Virus record (IMG/VR): IMGVR_UViG_3300042556_001736
Coordinates: 1 to 55,629 of that record
Length of the DNA: 55,629 nt
Direction: 5' to 3' (one strand)
DNA from: a virus
The position numbers and the translations under genes were made by a program. Position 1 is the stretch's first letter; every line of letters begins with the position of its first letter. This document shows, piece by piece, positions 17,217 through 25,136 of the stretch. The notes below the pieces were generated by a model. The model was not told where the DNA came from and did not search any database. It saw nothing but the letters and a program-made list of their open reading frames with translations.

Positions 17217-17869
17217 TATGCCTCTTTCCGAACCGCCGAACGGTCAAGGATTTTGGCGAGATCCTCGCCGTTAAGCATCGAGGCCGCCCGGTCATACATG
17301 TTCTGCCAGACGGGGATGCGCTCGTCGTTCTTGAGGAACGGCGTAGCCTCGAGGAGCGCGCCGTACAGCAGGAGCTGCGGCGCGTATTCGGTCAGCCAGT
17401 TGGTCTGCACGGCGTCGTCCAGCAGCGGCGGCAGTTCGTAGTACAGCACCTCGAATGGGTAATCAGCGTTGGGCGTCGGCGCGATCAGCCAGTGGCTGTA
17501 GTCGTAGTCGCTGTAGAAGATCGGCTGCGCGGTTGCGGTGCGATCCGGCCAGTAGCTGAGCATGTACTCGTAGGCGCGGGAGAACAGCACCTTGCGGGTG
17601 TTGTTGTTCGTGCCGGTGCCGATGTTGATGCTCACCGTGTCGCGCCAGCGGTCGGGCTTGTCGTACACGGCCACGCCGGCCTGCAGCGTGCCGCTGACGA
17701 CGTTGATGAAGCCTTGGATCTTGAGTTCGCGCGCGATGCGCCGCTCGGCCAGATTGATCAGGCGCGGGATTTGCTCAAAAACGACGGGGTCGGACGCGTA
17801 GGTCGTGCCGCGCTCAAGATAGCGCCGCACGTCCTGCTGGAGCGTCGTGAAGGTCATCGTCGTGGCCAT
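17216..17869 (-). CDS. Head-tail adaptor/tail accessory protein (P22 gp4-like), 217 aa
   Basis: The mainly helical N-terminus (DVRRYLERG, IPRLINLAERRIARELKIQGF) followed by a beta region and a C-terminal helical segment fits phage adaptor proteins of the gp4/SU10-adaptor kind, which form the ring under the portal. The ATG has AAGGA upstream. It lies between the spanins and the fibre gene and is TAATG-coupled downstream. Confidence 0.7.
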   Translation of the reverse strand: MATTMTFTTLQQDVRRYLERGTTYASDPVVFEQIPRLINLAERRIARELKIQGFINVVSGTLQAGVAVYDKPDRWRDTVSINIGTGTNNNTRKVLFSRAYEYMLSYWPDRTATAQPIFYSDYDYSHWLIAPTPNADYPFEVLYYELPPLLDDAVQTNWLTEYAPQLLLYGALLEATPFLKNDERIPVWQNMYDRAASMLNGEDLAKILDRSAVRKEA

Positions 17870-17883
17870 GGGATGTCCTTATA

Positions 17884-18222
17884 TCACTTTTGCGGCAATT
17901 GACTAGCTTCGCGCCACGCCTCGATGGTCAGCCGGTGTTTCTCCGCGCAGTCATTCCTCCGCTCGATCAGGTCTTTTTCCCACAGCAGCCGGGCTGGGTC
18001 GAGGAAGGGCTTGGGCGGATTGTTTAACTGGGAACACGGGCTCGCCAGATTGGCCGGCGGCGGCTTCAGTGTCTGGATTACCGATGACTTCGACGAGCAC
18101 CCGGACAGCGTCGTCAGGAGGAGCGCAACTGGCAGCAGCGGCAGGCACCGTGTGGTAAATCTCACGAATGGTGTTGATCCGCTCAACAGAGCGCACATCG
18201 GCAGCGGCGCGTGTTTCTTCAT
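17884..18222 (-). CDS. Outer-membrane spanin lipoprotein (o-spanin, Rz1-like), 112 aa
   Basis: This frame overlaps the i-spanin gene out of register, the classic Rz/Rz1 arrangement. It encodes a basic N-terminus, a hydrophobic core (LPLLPVALLLTTLSG) and the lipobox LSGC, then a proline-containing periplasmic part. The start at 18222 is the most likely Met (MKKHAPL); 18198 is possible. The protein extends 67 bases beyond the i-spanin stop. It would fuse outer and inner membranes with its partner at lysis. Confidence 0.8.
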   Translation of the reverse strand: MKKHAPLPMCALLSGSTPFVRFTTRCLPLLPVALLLTTLSGCSSKSSVIQTLKPPPANLASPCSQLNNPPKPFLDPARLLWEKDLIERRNDCAEKHRLTIEAWREASQLPQK

Positions 18223-18397
18223 ATTCTGCGGCCTTTTTGTCGAGGATGATGTCGGCTTTAGCACGTTGCTTTCCCGCCTTTTCCAGAGCCTTTGCATACG
18301 CCGCGTCACACTGCCAATCGCGGACTTTGTATCCTGCGACGGCACCGACGAGGAGAGCGCCTGCCGCCGCGTAAAGCATGATCGGGTTGGGGATCAT
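17951..18397 (-). CDS. Inner-membrane spanin (i-spanin, Rz-like), 148 aa
   Basis: One N-terminal membrane helix (MLYAAAGALLVGAVAGY) is followed by a charged coiled-coil stretch (AKALEKAGKQRAKAD onward) and a proline-rich end, as in Rz proteins. The ATG at 18397 overlaps the endolysin stop (ATGA). The o-spanin is encoded within and past it in another frame. Confidence 0.82.
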   Translation of the reverse strand: MIPNPIMLYAAAGALLVGAVAGYKVRDWQCDAAYAKALEKAGKQRAKADIILDKKAAEYEETRAAADVRSVERINTIREIYHTVPAAAASCAPPDDAVRVLVEVIGNPDTEAAAGQSGEPVFPVKQSAQALPRPSPAAVGKRPDRAEE

Positions 18398-19008
18398 GCC
18401 ACCCACCCGGCGAACTTCTTCGTCTTCAGCTTGCGGTCATCGAGGCCGTGCGTGCCGCCGTTGATGCGCTTCGTCAGCGCGAGGATGGCGGCGTCGTTGA
18501 TGCCTTGGTCGCAGATCGACCAGAGCCTGTTTTTGTCGAAGAACCAGAGAGCGCTCTCGAAGCAGAGTTCGCCCGCGACCAGATCGGGGTTCGTCATCAC
18601 GTCCGGCCGCTTGATGTAGTCGGAGAAGGCCTGATAGTTCGCCTTGCCTGTGAGCTGCAGCGCGCCGCGACCACGATACTTCCAGCCGTCGCCGGAGGCC
18701 TCGACGCCGTTGCCCATGCGGCCGCCGTAGACGCGGTTGGCGATCTTCTGCGGCTGGCGCTCGTACGCCTTGGCCATGGCGTCGGTCGGGAAATACTTCC
18801 CGAAGATGCCGCGCAGGCCCTTCGCGCCGTAGCTCAGGTTCTCGCTGAACGCCTTGAAGCCGCCGGTTTCGTGCGCCGTCTGGGCGAAGAAGTGCGCGGC
18901 GCGGTTGGGCGACAGCTTGTAGTAGGCGGCGGCCGCCTTGAGCGTGCCGGGCCCGAATGCGCCGTCGGCGGTGACACCGATCTTCTGCTGAAGGTTTGCG
19001 AGGCTCAT
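18394..19008 (-). CDS. Endolysin, GH19 chitinase-like lysozyme, 204 aa
   Basis: The catalytic segment FAQTAHETGGF places the key glutamate at residue 47. GDGWKYRGRGALQLTGKANY at about 107-125 is the second GH19/endolysin signature. Residues 1-30 resemble a short peptidoglycan-binding repeat (GVTADGAFGPGTLKA). There is no signal peptide, so it needs a holin. ATGA overlaps join it to a small membrane protein upstream and the i-spanin downstream. Confidence 0.9.
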   Translation of the reverse strand: MSLANLQQKIGVTADGAFGPGTLKAAAAYYKLSPNRAAHFFAQTAHETGGFKAFSENLSYGAKGLRGIFGKYFPTDAMAKAYERQPQKIANRVYGGRMGNGVEASGDGWKYRGRGALQLTGKANYQAFSDYIKRPDVMTNPDLVAGELCFESALWFFDKNRLWSICDQGINDAAILALTKRINGGTHGLDDRKLKTKKFAGWVA

Positions 19009-19172
19009 TCGTCTTTCTTCTTGTTCCAGAGTTCGAAGAGCGTCTTGATCTTCTCCTCCGCCACGCCGAGGCGGACATCCATCTTGGCGAGGATGATCGT
19101 CAGGGAGATGAACGCCAGAACGACCGGCCAGAGTTGGCCGATCAGTTCAACGGTGGAGAGATTGCCAGTCAT
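19005..19172 (-). CDS. Small single-TM membrane protein of the lysis cassette, 55 aa (holin candidate)
   Basis: A short gene fitted exactly between its neighbours: TAATG at its start and ATGA at its stop. It has one hydrophobic helix (LWPVVLAFISLTIILA) and then a charged amphipathic helix ending in ELWNKKKDE, similar in layout to XhlA-type holin-associated proteins. I infer a holin or holin-partner role from position next to the endolysin. Confidence 0.78.
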   Translation of the reverse strand: MTGNLSTVELIGQLWPVVLAFISLTIILAKMDVRLGVAEEKIKTLFELWNKKKDE

Positions 19173-19615
19173 TACGCCCCCGGATTGCGCCAGTCAGGAA
19201 AATCACTCTCATCGACCACGCCGTCACCGTTGGCGTCGTAACGCAGGTCGTTGCGATACTTCTCCCACGGAGCCATGTCGTCGTCATCGTCGGCCACAGC
19301 GGCAGGCGGCTCTGGCGCAAGCAGAGGCTCAACGGGGGCGGGCTCTTCCGGCTTCACGTCACGCGCGTTGGCGTTGAGGCTCAGGCCGCCCAGCAGGCCG
19401 ACGAACGCGCCGATGACCATGTTGAAGGCAGGGCCGACGATCTCGAAGACCTTGTCGCTGTCCACCACGTTGTTAGGCGCAAACATGCCGATAACCAGCG
19501 CGACCACGACGACCAGCACGACGCAGGCCAGCGTGACAACAGCCATGCGGATCGTGAACTCAACTGTGTCCTCGATGCCGTCGCGGGTGCTCTCGAAACG
19601 ATCCCAGAAGCTCAT
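19172..19615 (-). CDS. Two-TM holin-like protein with EF-hand-like loop, 147 aa
   Basis: The start is the ATG at 19615, one base after the upstream stop. Two membrane helices lie at about 22-46 and 58-81, followed by an acidic, proline-rich linker. A calcium-loop sequence, DANGDGVVDESD (127-138), has D, N, D, G, V, D and D at EF-hand/dockerin positions. Size and place in the lysis cassette suggest a holin. The EF-hand is unusual for one and could make it calcium-responsive (inference). Confidence 0.72.
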   Translation of the reverse strand: MSFWDRFESTRDGIEDTVEFTIRMAVVTLACVVLVVVVALVIGMFAPNNVVDSDKVFEIVGPAFNMVIGAFVGLLGGLSLNANARDVKPEEPAPVEPLLAPEPPAAVADDDDDMAPWEKYRNDLRYDANGDGVVDESDFPDWRNPGA

Positions 19616-19616
19616 G

Positions 19617-19778
19617 TCAGGACACCTTGAACGCGATTGTGGACAGCAGAACAATGATGCCGCCCGCGCAGCCGATCATCACCGCCTCGAGGCGCTTGAT
19701 CCGCATGATGGTCTCGCGCCAGCGCTCGGCGCAGACGGCCTCGTGCGTGGTCAGCCGGAGGTTAACGTCGTCGCTCAC
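19617..19778 (-). CDS. Small membrane protein, 53 aa (XhlA-like)
   Basis: The GTG at 19778 overlaps the upstream stop (GTGA). The N-terminal helix HEAVCAERWRETIMRIKRLE precedes one C-terminal membrane helix (VMIGCAGGIIVLLSTIAF), the layout of XhlA-type lysis accessory proteins. It ends one base before the next start. Confidence 0.75.
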   Translation of the reverse strand: MSDDVNLRLTTHEAVCAERWRETIMRIKRLEAVMIGCAGGIIVLLSTIAFKVS

Positions 19779-20128
19779 TTCAGGTTCTCCAGCTTGTAGA
19801 TGGTGGAGAGGTAGATGCCCGTGACGGTGTCGATCAGGTTGCCGACCGCGCGGTTGCCGCCGCAGATTTCCTCGTGGTTCTTCTCGATCCACGCGGCGTC
19901 GGCCTTGAGGATCTTCAGGCTGTCGCCTGCGGTGTCGCCCGGCGCGGGGATGTTGCCGATCAGGCCATACTGGCCCTGATGCGCCTCGACCAGCGCGTCG
20001 AGCGCCTCGATGATCTCATCGTAGAACGTGCCCAGCGCCATGTGCTGGCTGAAGGACTTCGTCCGCCAGTGGTCGAAGTGCGCGAGGTTGCGGGCGTAGA
20101 AGACCCGGCTGATGAGTTGCTCGATCAC
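19775..20128 (-). CDS. DUF5856-like helical phage protein, 117 aa
   Basis: The motifs ISRVFYARNLAHFDHW, SFSQHMALGTFYDEI and ALVEAHQGQYG match the DUF5856 family, a helical-bundle fold that looks ferritin/Dps-like, with conserved His, Glu and Asp residues. The start is the GTG at 20128, overlapping the upstream stop (GTGA); a GTG at 20140 is less likely. Function is unknown; conserved near lysis and tail genes. Confidence 0.78.
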   Translation of the reverse strand: MIEQLISRVFYARNLAHFDHWRTKSFSQHMALGTFYDEIIEALDALVEAHQGQYGLIGNIPAPGDTAGDSLKILKADAAWIEKNHEEICGGNRAVGNLIDTVTGIYLSTIYKLENLK

Positions 20129-20457
20129 GCAACGCCCCACGGCAGCGGCGGGGTCACGACCGGCGGGTTTGCCAGATCAGCAACCTGCTTGGCAACGTTG
20201 GCTTCATAGGCAGCGGTATACTCATCGCCCAGCGCGCTCTTGACCCAGCCGACCACCTGCTCTTGCGTCAGGTCAGCGTAAGGCGTGAACGGAACGTCCG
20301 GGTCAAGCGTAACGCCCTGCGAGCCGTAGGCGGAGCCGGTGTAGGTGCCATCGGTAGCAGTCAGCGTCCAGTGGACGTTGAAGACCACATCGGTATCGCC
20401 GTTGCGTTCCGGGTAGGCGTCCATCTGGACAATGGCCCAAGTGTTGGTGACGGTCAT
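20125..20457 (-). CDS. Conserved tail-module protein ending in PLPW, 110 aa
   Basis: Contains AYPERNGDTDVVFNVHW, PFTPYADLTQEQVVGWVK and the end PPLPWG, a combination I recognise as a widespread small protein found beside tail-fibre genes of marine and freshwater phages. Function is unknown, possibly fibre-associated. The stop overlaps the DUF5856-like start. Confidence 0.75.
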   Translation of the reverse strand: MTVTNTWAIVQMDAYPERNGDTDVVFNVHWTLTATDGTYTGSAYGSQGVTLDPDVPFTPYADLTQEQVVGWVKSALGDEYTAAYEANVAKQVADLANPPVVTPPLPWGVA

Positions 20458-20469
20458 AGTTCAGTCTCC

Positions 20470-22710
20470 TTAGATGACGCGGTAGGTGAAGGTTAAAAGG
20501 TACGCTTGCGCCGAGCCGGTAAGATTACCCCAGTATCGCATTTCCGCTACGTCGTTAGTTGTGTCCGCGCGGATAGATGCGGGTATATTTATACTGACGC
20601 CGGAAGCTGTCATGACGGCAGTGCCTGCGCAGTTTTCTTCCGCTGAGAAATTGCTGGATATTGGAAGAGACACGTTGAGCCGAGTAAGGCCCGTGCCGGT
20701 AACCGTAACATCAATCTTCCCGGAAACCGTCACAACATTTCCGACGCGCATATATTGGAAAGTATACGCAGTCGAGGCAGGGATGTCGATGTTCGCTACG
20801 TTGGTCAGCGTCGGGGTGTACGTGCCTGAGAAGATATTCCCGTCGCTCGTCGCAGGAGAGGTGACAGCGGTTCGGCTGGTCTTGATGCCGCCCGTAACGT
20901 CGAGAGTGACGGTGGGGCTGGTATTGCCGATCCCGACGTTGCCGCTGCTGTCAATCGCTACGTAGTCGGTATAAGTGCTGGATACCAACTTGCTAAAGGT
21001 CAGGTTATGGCTTGCCGCGCTGGGCTGACCAATGAACCATTCAGCAGTCGCGCCGCCGTTATAGAGATGGAACCCTGCGCGACCAGAAACATATGAACCA
21101 ACGATACCGGCAACTGTTAGCTTATCAATGCCGTTATCGGTAGAAGTGCCCACACCCACAAAGCCATTGCTGGCGATGCGCATACGTTCTGTGGCGGAGG
21201 TCAGCAGCTTGATGGGGCCGTAGCCGCCACTGGTAAACCCGGCGATAAGCGAAATGCCATTGGCACCGGAAGATGCATCCGCAGTAAGCTCTGCGACCGC
21301 ACCGGCTGCTCCGCCCGGACGAGAGTAGATGGCGCCGATCACATCCAGCTTTACGGCGGGGCTGCTCGTCCCAATCCCGACGTTGCCCGCGCTGGTGATG
21401 TAAATACGCTCCGATGTAGTGGCTACCGCTCCGGCACCGCTGGTGTTGTTCCCAGCGTAAAGCAGTCGGTAATCAGCGCCGTCAGTATTGCCCTGCGTCC
21501 AACCGTAGGCGTGGCCGTTCCCGATATAGCGGAAGTCCCCGCCGCCGCCGCCGCCAAAATACAAGTTGTTACCGAGAATACCGAAGCGGTCGGTGGCGAT
21601 CATCTGGCCGTAAGACACGCCAGCCACAGAGAACAGACCCGTGGCGGAGGTTGTGCCGACCATGACGTTGCCGCTGCTGTCGATGCGCATACGTTCAGCG
21701 CCAGCCGTTATATCTTGGAACCGGAGCGGGCCGCTGTCGCCAGAAATGATGTCGTATGTCTTGCCCGTGGACGCCGTTTGGTTTTCCAAACGTAAAGTAG
21801 CTCCGACAGCCGTGCCTGCTAAGTGAAGACGTGCAGCGGGGCTGGTCGTCCCGATCCCGACGTTGCCTGCGGCAGTGATGGTCATCTGAGTTGTGGGGCT
21901 GGCAACGCTGTTGCCGATGAAATCAAAGTTACCAGTGGCGCGATCATAGGCGAGACGGCGAATGCCGCCAGACCCAGTGCTTGGCGATCCAAAATACACA
22001 GTTGAGACCGCGCCAGATACGCCTGCGCCAACCTGATCCGTGGCGTTTCCGACAGCCAGAAGCTGCGGCGGTGAAGTCACCCCGATCCCGACGTTGCCGC
22101 TGGCGTTGATGCGCATTTTTTCAGTCGCGTTGGTTGCAATACTCAGCACGCCAGTGCCAGTGTTGACAATTTCCATGCTACCGTTGGCGCCGCCTTGGCG
22201 GAACACTCGCGCGTTAAAGTCGCCGCCAGCAACGGCGTGCAAATCCATGTACGCGGGGCCGTCGCCGCTGCGATTGCCGCCAAGTTCAAGTTGAGCGTCA
22301 CCAGTTGAAACACCAGTGCCGGTTACAATCGAAGGCCCGAAATTTACCGTGCCAGTGAACGATGGCGATGCGGACAGCACCACGGAGCCGGTGCCTGTCG
22401 ATGTCGTAACGCCCGTCCCGCCATTGGCCACAGCCAGCGTGCCAGCGAGCGTCAGCGTCCCTGAGCTAGTGATCGGGCCACCGCTGAAGCTCAGGCCAGT
22501 CGTGCCACCCGAGGCGTTCACCGAGGTGACGGTGCCGACATACGTTGAGTCCGCCAGCACCTTGACAACGCCGCTGGCGTTCTCGAAATACAACTTCTCG
22601 TCGGCGAGGTTGAGCGCCAGCTCGCCGGCCACGAGGTCGGCCGCCAAGGGCACCGCAGTGGGCGTGGTCGAGCGGTAAAGCTGGATGGGCGTGAAGCCGC
22701 TTTGGGCCAT
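20470..22710 (-). CDS. Tail fibre protein with GNVGIGTxSP repeats, 746 aa
   Basis: The N-terminus (TPTAVPLAADLVAGELALN) is a common fibre attachment motif. The shaft has NGGTGVTTSTG and many repeats of a GNVGIGTTSP-type unit, each preceded by a RMRI(D/N)SS-type strand, as in long trimeric fibres. The last 130 residues look like a beta-sandwich tip. No S74 chaperone dyad is seen. The start overlaps the upstream small gene (TGATG). Confidence 0.85.
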   Translation of the reverse strand: MAQSGFTPIQLYRSTTPTAVPLAADLVAGELALNLADEKLYFENASGVVKVLADSTYVGTVTSVNASGGTTGLSFSGGPITSSGTLTLAGTLAVANGGTGVTTSTGTGSVVLSASPSFTGTVNFGPSIVTGTGVSTGDAQLELGGNRSGDGPAYMDLHAVAGGDFNARVFRQGGANGSMEIVNTGTGVLSIATNATEKMRINASGNVGIGVTSPPQLLAVGNATDQVGAGVSGAVSTVYFGSPSTGSGGIRRLAYDRATGNFDFIGNSVASPTTQMTITAAGNVGIGTTSPAARLHLAGTAVGATLRLENQTASTGKTYDIISGDSGPLRFQDITAGAERMRIDSSGNVMVGTTSATGLFSVAGVSYGQMIATDRFGILGNNLYFGGGGGGDFRYIGNGHAYGWTQGNTDGADYRLLYAGNNTSGAGAVATTSERIYITSAGNVGIGTSSPAVKLDVIGAIYSRPGGAAGAVAELTADASSGANGISLIAGFTSGGYGPIKLLTSATERMRIASNGFVGVGTSTDNGIDKLTVAGIVGSYVSGRAGFHLYNGGATAEWFIGQPSAASHNLTFSKLVSSTYTDYVAIDSSGNVGIGNTSPTVTLDVTGGIKTSRTAVTSPATSDGNIFSGTYTPTLTNVANIDIPASTAYTFQYMRVGNVVTVSGKIDVTVTGTGLTRLNVSLPISSNFSAEENCAGTAVMTASGVSINIPASIRADTTNDVAEMRYWGNLTGSAQAYLLTFTYRVI

Positions 22711-22820
22711 CAGAAAGTTCCTCGATCAGGGAAAGAAAGAGCGCTGGCGACAGCGCGCGAGCCATCGCCAGCGCCTCCACGAGACGTGGGGAGCACGCCA
22801 GAGGTCTCGAGGATCTTCAT
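22710..22820 (-). CDS. Tiny coupled gene, 36 aa
   Basis: The ATG at 22820 overlaps the upstream stop (ATGA) and the stop overlaps the fibre start (TGATG), so ribosomes can pass through all three genes. The peptide is MKILETSG... with a Gly/Ser/Arg-rich middle and an end FPDRGTF. No function known. The tight coupling supports it being real. Confidence 0.55.
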   Translation of the reverse strand: MKILETSGVLPTSRGGAGDGSRAVASALSFPDRGTF

Positions 22821-23056
22821 ACCGCGCCCTCGGGGTCGAGGGGTGTGTCCGGCCGCGCGAAGCGTAGCGAGATCTTCTCCGGCTGCCGCGCCGGCAGGCG
22901 ATACGGGTCGTAGTCGTCGCGATCGGCGTCGCACACCAGCAGGCCCGGATAGTTGGGATCTGGCAGGAGTTCGGTCATGGAGAACTTGCGGCTGCAGCGT
23001 CCGCAGATGCCGATTGCCAGCGTGCTCTTGCCACGGGTGTCGAGGAAGATCGGCAT
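22817..23056 (-). CDS. Small zinc-ribbon-like conserved phage protein, 79 aa
   Basis: CGRC (18-21) and a lone cysteine in LVCDADRDDYDP suggest a degenerate metal site. The motif YDPYRLPARQPEKI and the end RPDTPL recur in podophage proteins in this position. It sits four bases after the gp4-like gene stop. Function unknown. Confidence 0.75.
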   Translation of the reverse strand: MPIFLDTRGKSTLAIGICGRCSRKFSMTELLPDPNYPGLLVCDADRDDYDPYRLPARQPEKISLRFARPDTPLDPEGAV

Positions 23057-23060
23057 GCGA

Positions 23061-24047
23061 TTACCTCGTGTACACGGCGATGTTGGGCGCGATCATCATC
23101 GGGCTGTTGTCGCGCTCCTCGGCCTGCGCGATGTAGAGCGCCTGCTGCGCCTTCTGGTCGAGCAGCGGGATCATGCTGGCATCGACCTCGACGTACTCCA
23201 TCGCCAGTTTGGCGGCGAGCATGGATACGATTGCCTCGTACCAGCGCTGCGGCACCTCAAGTTCCTGCGTCATCGTCCCAACGTCCATGATGTGCCGGTG
23301 CGACCAGACCACGACCTGCATGACGGTGGCGGCGATATTCGGCACCGGCCACAGGTTCATCACGGGGGAGAGGGATTGCCGATCGAGCCAATACTGCAGC
23401 GGGCGATTGCTCTGGAACTGCTTGTTGGGCAGGTTGGTGTAGTCGTCGCGGTTCAGGCGGGCCAGCGGGATTTCCGTCGGCGTGTTGCCGAGGTACACCT
23501 GACTGAGGCCGAGGGTGCCGCTGGTGGCCCGCACGCGGAAGTATGTGGCTGCAACTACGCTGGACAGATCGTACCAAGTCCACTCTCCGGCTGACGCTTG
23601 AGGCACTTCGGCTTGGAGTATAGTCCACGTCACCCCGTCATTGGAGCGCGAAAACTCGATCGGCACGGCCGGTGCCGACCAGCGGATGCCGACGGTCGTG
23701 ACGGGCGTGGTGCTGGTGAACTGCGTGATGCGGGTCGTGGACGTGTCGATGTTGGTGCCGGTCACCTCCTGCAGCGAGCGCAGGTTGGTGTTGAGAATGT
23801 CAACGGTGCCCTTCTCGGTGACGATGATCGGCACGCCCTCGTAGAGCGGGTACAGCGTCTCCTGCACGCACCAGAGCGGCACGCCTTGGTTGGCGAGATC
23901 CGAGAGCAGCAGGTACAGCACGTCGTTCGCGATGCTGACGTGCTCGGCGGTGAGGGACTGCGCGGGCAGCTTGCAGCGACGCGTGGCGTTCTCAATCACG
24001 CGGCGCGTGTCGAAGGTCGTCTGCGATACTGTGCCGGAATAGGCCAT
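23061..24047 (-). CDS. Tail accessory protein with inserted beta domain (gp4-like), 328 aa
   Basis: The helical N-terminus (RRVIENATRRCKLPAQ, SIANDVLYLLLSDLANQGV) and C-terminus (VPQRWYEAIVSMLAAKLA) resemble gp4-like adaptor proteins. Residues of about 105-180 form a beta insertion like a discoidin-type fold (VGIRWSAPAVPIEFSRSNDG). It would be a tail-ring component. It has its own sigma-70-type promoter upstream (24112-24140) and a 5' leader hairpin at 24077-24096. Confidence 0.7.
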   Translation of the reverse strand: MAYSGTVSQTTFDTRRVIENATRRCKLPAQSLTAEHVSIANDVLYLLLSDLANQGVPLWCVQETLYPLYEGVPIIVTEKGTVDILNTNLRSLQEVTGTNIDTSTTRITQFTSTTPVTTVGIRWSAPAVPIEFSRSNDGVTWTILQAEVPQASAGEWTWYDLSSVVAATYFRVRATSGTLGLSQVYLGNTPTEIPLARLNRDDYTNLPNKQFQSNRPLQYWLDRQSLSPVMNLWPVPNIAATVMQVVVWSHRHIMDVGTMTQELEVPQRWYEAIVSMLAAKLAMEYVEVDASMIPLLDQKAQQALYIAQAEERDNSPMMIAPNIAVYTR

Positions 24048-24076
24048 AAGAGGGTGCTCGCTGGTTCAGGGCAGCA

Positions 24077-24096
24077 GCTCGCCACGTGGGGCGAGC
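24077..24096 (-). other. 5'-leader hairpin of the 23061-24047 gene
   Basis: GCTCGCC (24077-24083) pairs with GGCGAGC (24090-24096) around a 6-nt loop, between the promoter at 24112-24140 and the start codon at 24047. There is no T-run, so it is probably an mRNA-stabilising or regulatory stem and not a terminator. Confidence 0.5.
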
Positions 24097-24111
24097 ATCT
24101 CTGGCCTCTCG

Positions 24112-24140
24112 GTTATACCAAACAGAGGCGCGGGTGTAAA
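24112..24140 (-). promoter_or_regulatory. Sigma-70-type promoter inside the late arm
   Basis: On the minus strand TTTACA (24140-24135) and TATAAC (24117-24112) are separated by exactly 17 bases, each five of six to consensus. The region begins immediately after the stop of the repeat-protein gene and lies 65 bases before the 23061-24047 start. It is the clearest consensus promoter in the late arm. Confidence 0.65.
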
Positions 24141-25136
24141 CTATACGCCGTTGGGCTCCATGTTCTTTCGCGGCAGCTCCTGCACGGTCATAGACCGGCG
24201 CGGCAGCTCCTGCACGGTCATGGACTGGCGCGGCAGCTCCTCGACAATCATGTTCTGGCGGCGTTCGAATGGATTGAACGGGATTGGCACCGGGCTGCCG
24301 CCGCTGATCGTCGCCGAGTAGAAGATCGAGAGGTTGACCAGCAGCGGCGGCTGCAGCGGGTTGACCGACCGGACGGAGGGCGGGAAGACCGTGTTCGTGT
24401 TGGTGAACAGGGACGGGGAAAGGTTGATCGCGCCCGGAACAATGGCGGCCGCGTAAAACGTATTCGCGTTGACGTAGAGCTGCGGGGACAGGTTGGCCGG
24501 CCCCACGGTGATCGTGGCCGCGTAGAACGTGTTCGTGTTGGTGAAGAGGGCCGGCAGCAGTGCATACGTGCTGTTGAGCGTTGCCGTGTAGAACGTGTTC
24601 GTGTTGGTGAAGAGCGCAGGCGACAGGTTGACCGCGCCCGTGCTGATCGACGCCGCGTAGAACGCGTTCGTGTTGGTGAAGAGCGCAGGCGAGAGATTGA
24701 CTGCACCCACGCTGATCGTGGCCGCGTAGAACGTGTTCGTGTTGGTGAAGAGGGCCGGCAAGAGGTTGACTGCGCCCACGCTGATCGTGGCGGTGTAGAA
24801 AGTGTTCGTGTTGTCGAAACGCGCGGGCAGCAGTGCATACGTGCTGCTGAGCGTTGCCGTGTAAAACGTATTCGTGTTGGTAAAGAGCGCAGGCGACAGG
24901 TTGACAGCGCCCGCCGTGATCGTGGCCGCATAGAACGTGTTGGTGTTGGTGAAGAGCGCAGGTGAGAGGTTCTGCGTCGGCGTGCCGGGGGACAGGCCGA
25001 AAGCAGGCTGCGCGGCTACACTATAGTCGAGCGTTGCCGAAGACGGGCTGAGCGTCTTGGCTTCGATGTAGGCAGCAGGTTGCCCGTAGCCGGTAAAGTC
25101 TAGGGTGAGGACATCAGTCCGTGTTGGGAGCGGCAT
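24141..25136 (-). CDS. Tandem-repeat virion protein (SPALFTNTNTFYAAT repeats), 331 aa
   Basis: From residue 56 to about 261 the protein is nine tandem units of 22-23 residues built on NLSPALFTNTNTFYAATI, plus a degenerate tenth. A second repeat, (R)SMTVQELPR, occurs three times near the C-terminus. The regular Asn/Thr/Phe spacing suggests a beta-solenoid or fibrous shaft. It lies between two spike/tail genes, so a tail fibre or spike accessory is likely. Not recognised as a named family. Confidence 0.75.
   Translation of the reverse strand: MPLPTRTDVLTLDFTGYGQPAAYIEAKTLSPSSATLDYSVAAQPAFGLSPGTPTQNLSPALFTNTNTFYAATITAGAVNLSPALFTNTNTFYTATLSSTYALLPARFDNTNTFYTATISVGAVNLLPALFTNTNTFYAATISVGAVNLSPALFTNTNAFYAASISTGAVNLSPALFTNTNTFYTATLNSTYALLPALFTNTNTFYAATITVGPANLSPQLYVNANTFYAAAIVPGAINLSPSLFTNTNTVFPPSVRSVNPLQPPLLVNLSIFYSATISGGSPVPIPFNPFERRQNMIVEELPRQSMTVQELPRRSMTVQELPRKNMEPNGV
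24354..24971. repeat. Tandem coding repeat, 66-69 bp units, nine copies
   Basis: Units carry GTGTTGGTGAAGAG followed by a variable stretch. They code, on the minus strand, the 22-23 aa repeats of the 24141-25136 protein. Two subtypes alternate: one ends in GAV, the other in STY. Confidence 0.85.

Noticed and set aside
18222-18345. A longer o-spanin start at 18345
   Set aside because: It would put 41 extra charged residues before the signal peptide, which is incompatible with lipoprotein export.
23598-24965. A 455-codon plus-strand open frame opposite the repeat-protein region
   Set aside because: It is produced by the tandem repeats read backwards (GVRRVRVGEER-type repeats); the minus-strand frame is the one in the operon.
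24354-24971. A possible CRISPR array, because of regular repeats
   Set aside because: The repeats and the spacers between them are one continuous protein-coding frame with 22-23 aa units; there are no unique spacers and no cas genes.
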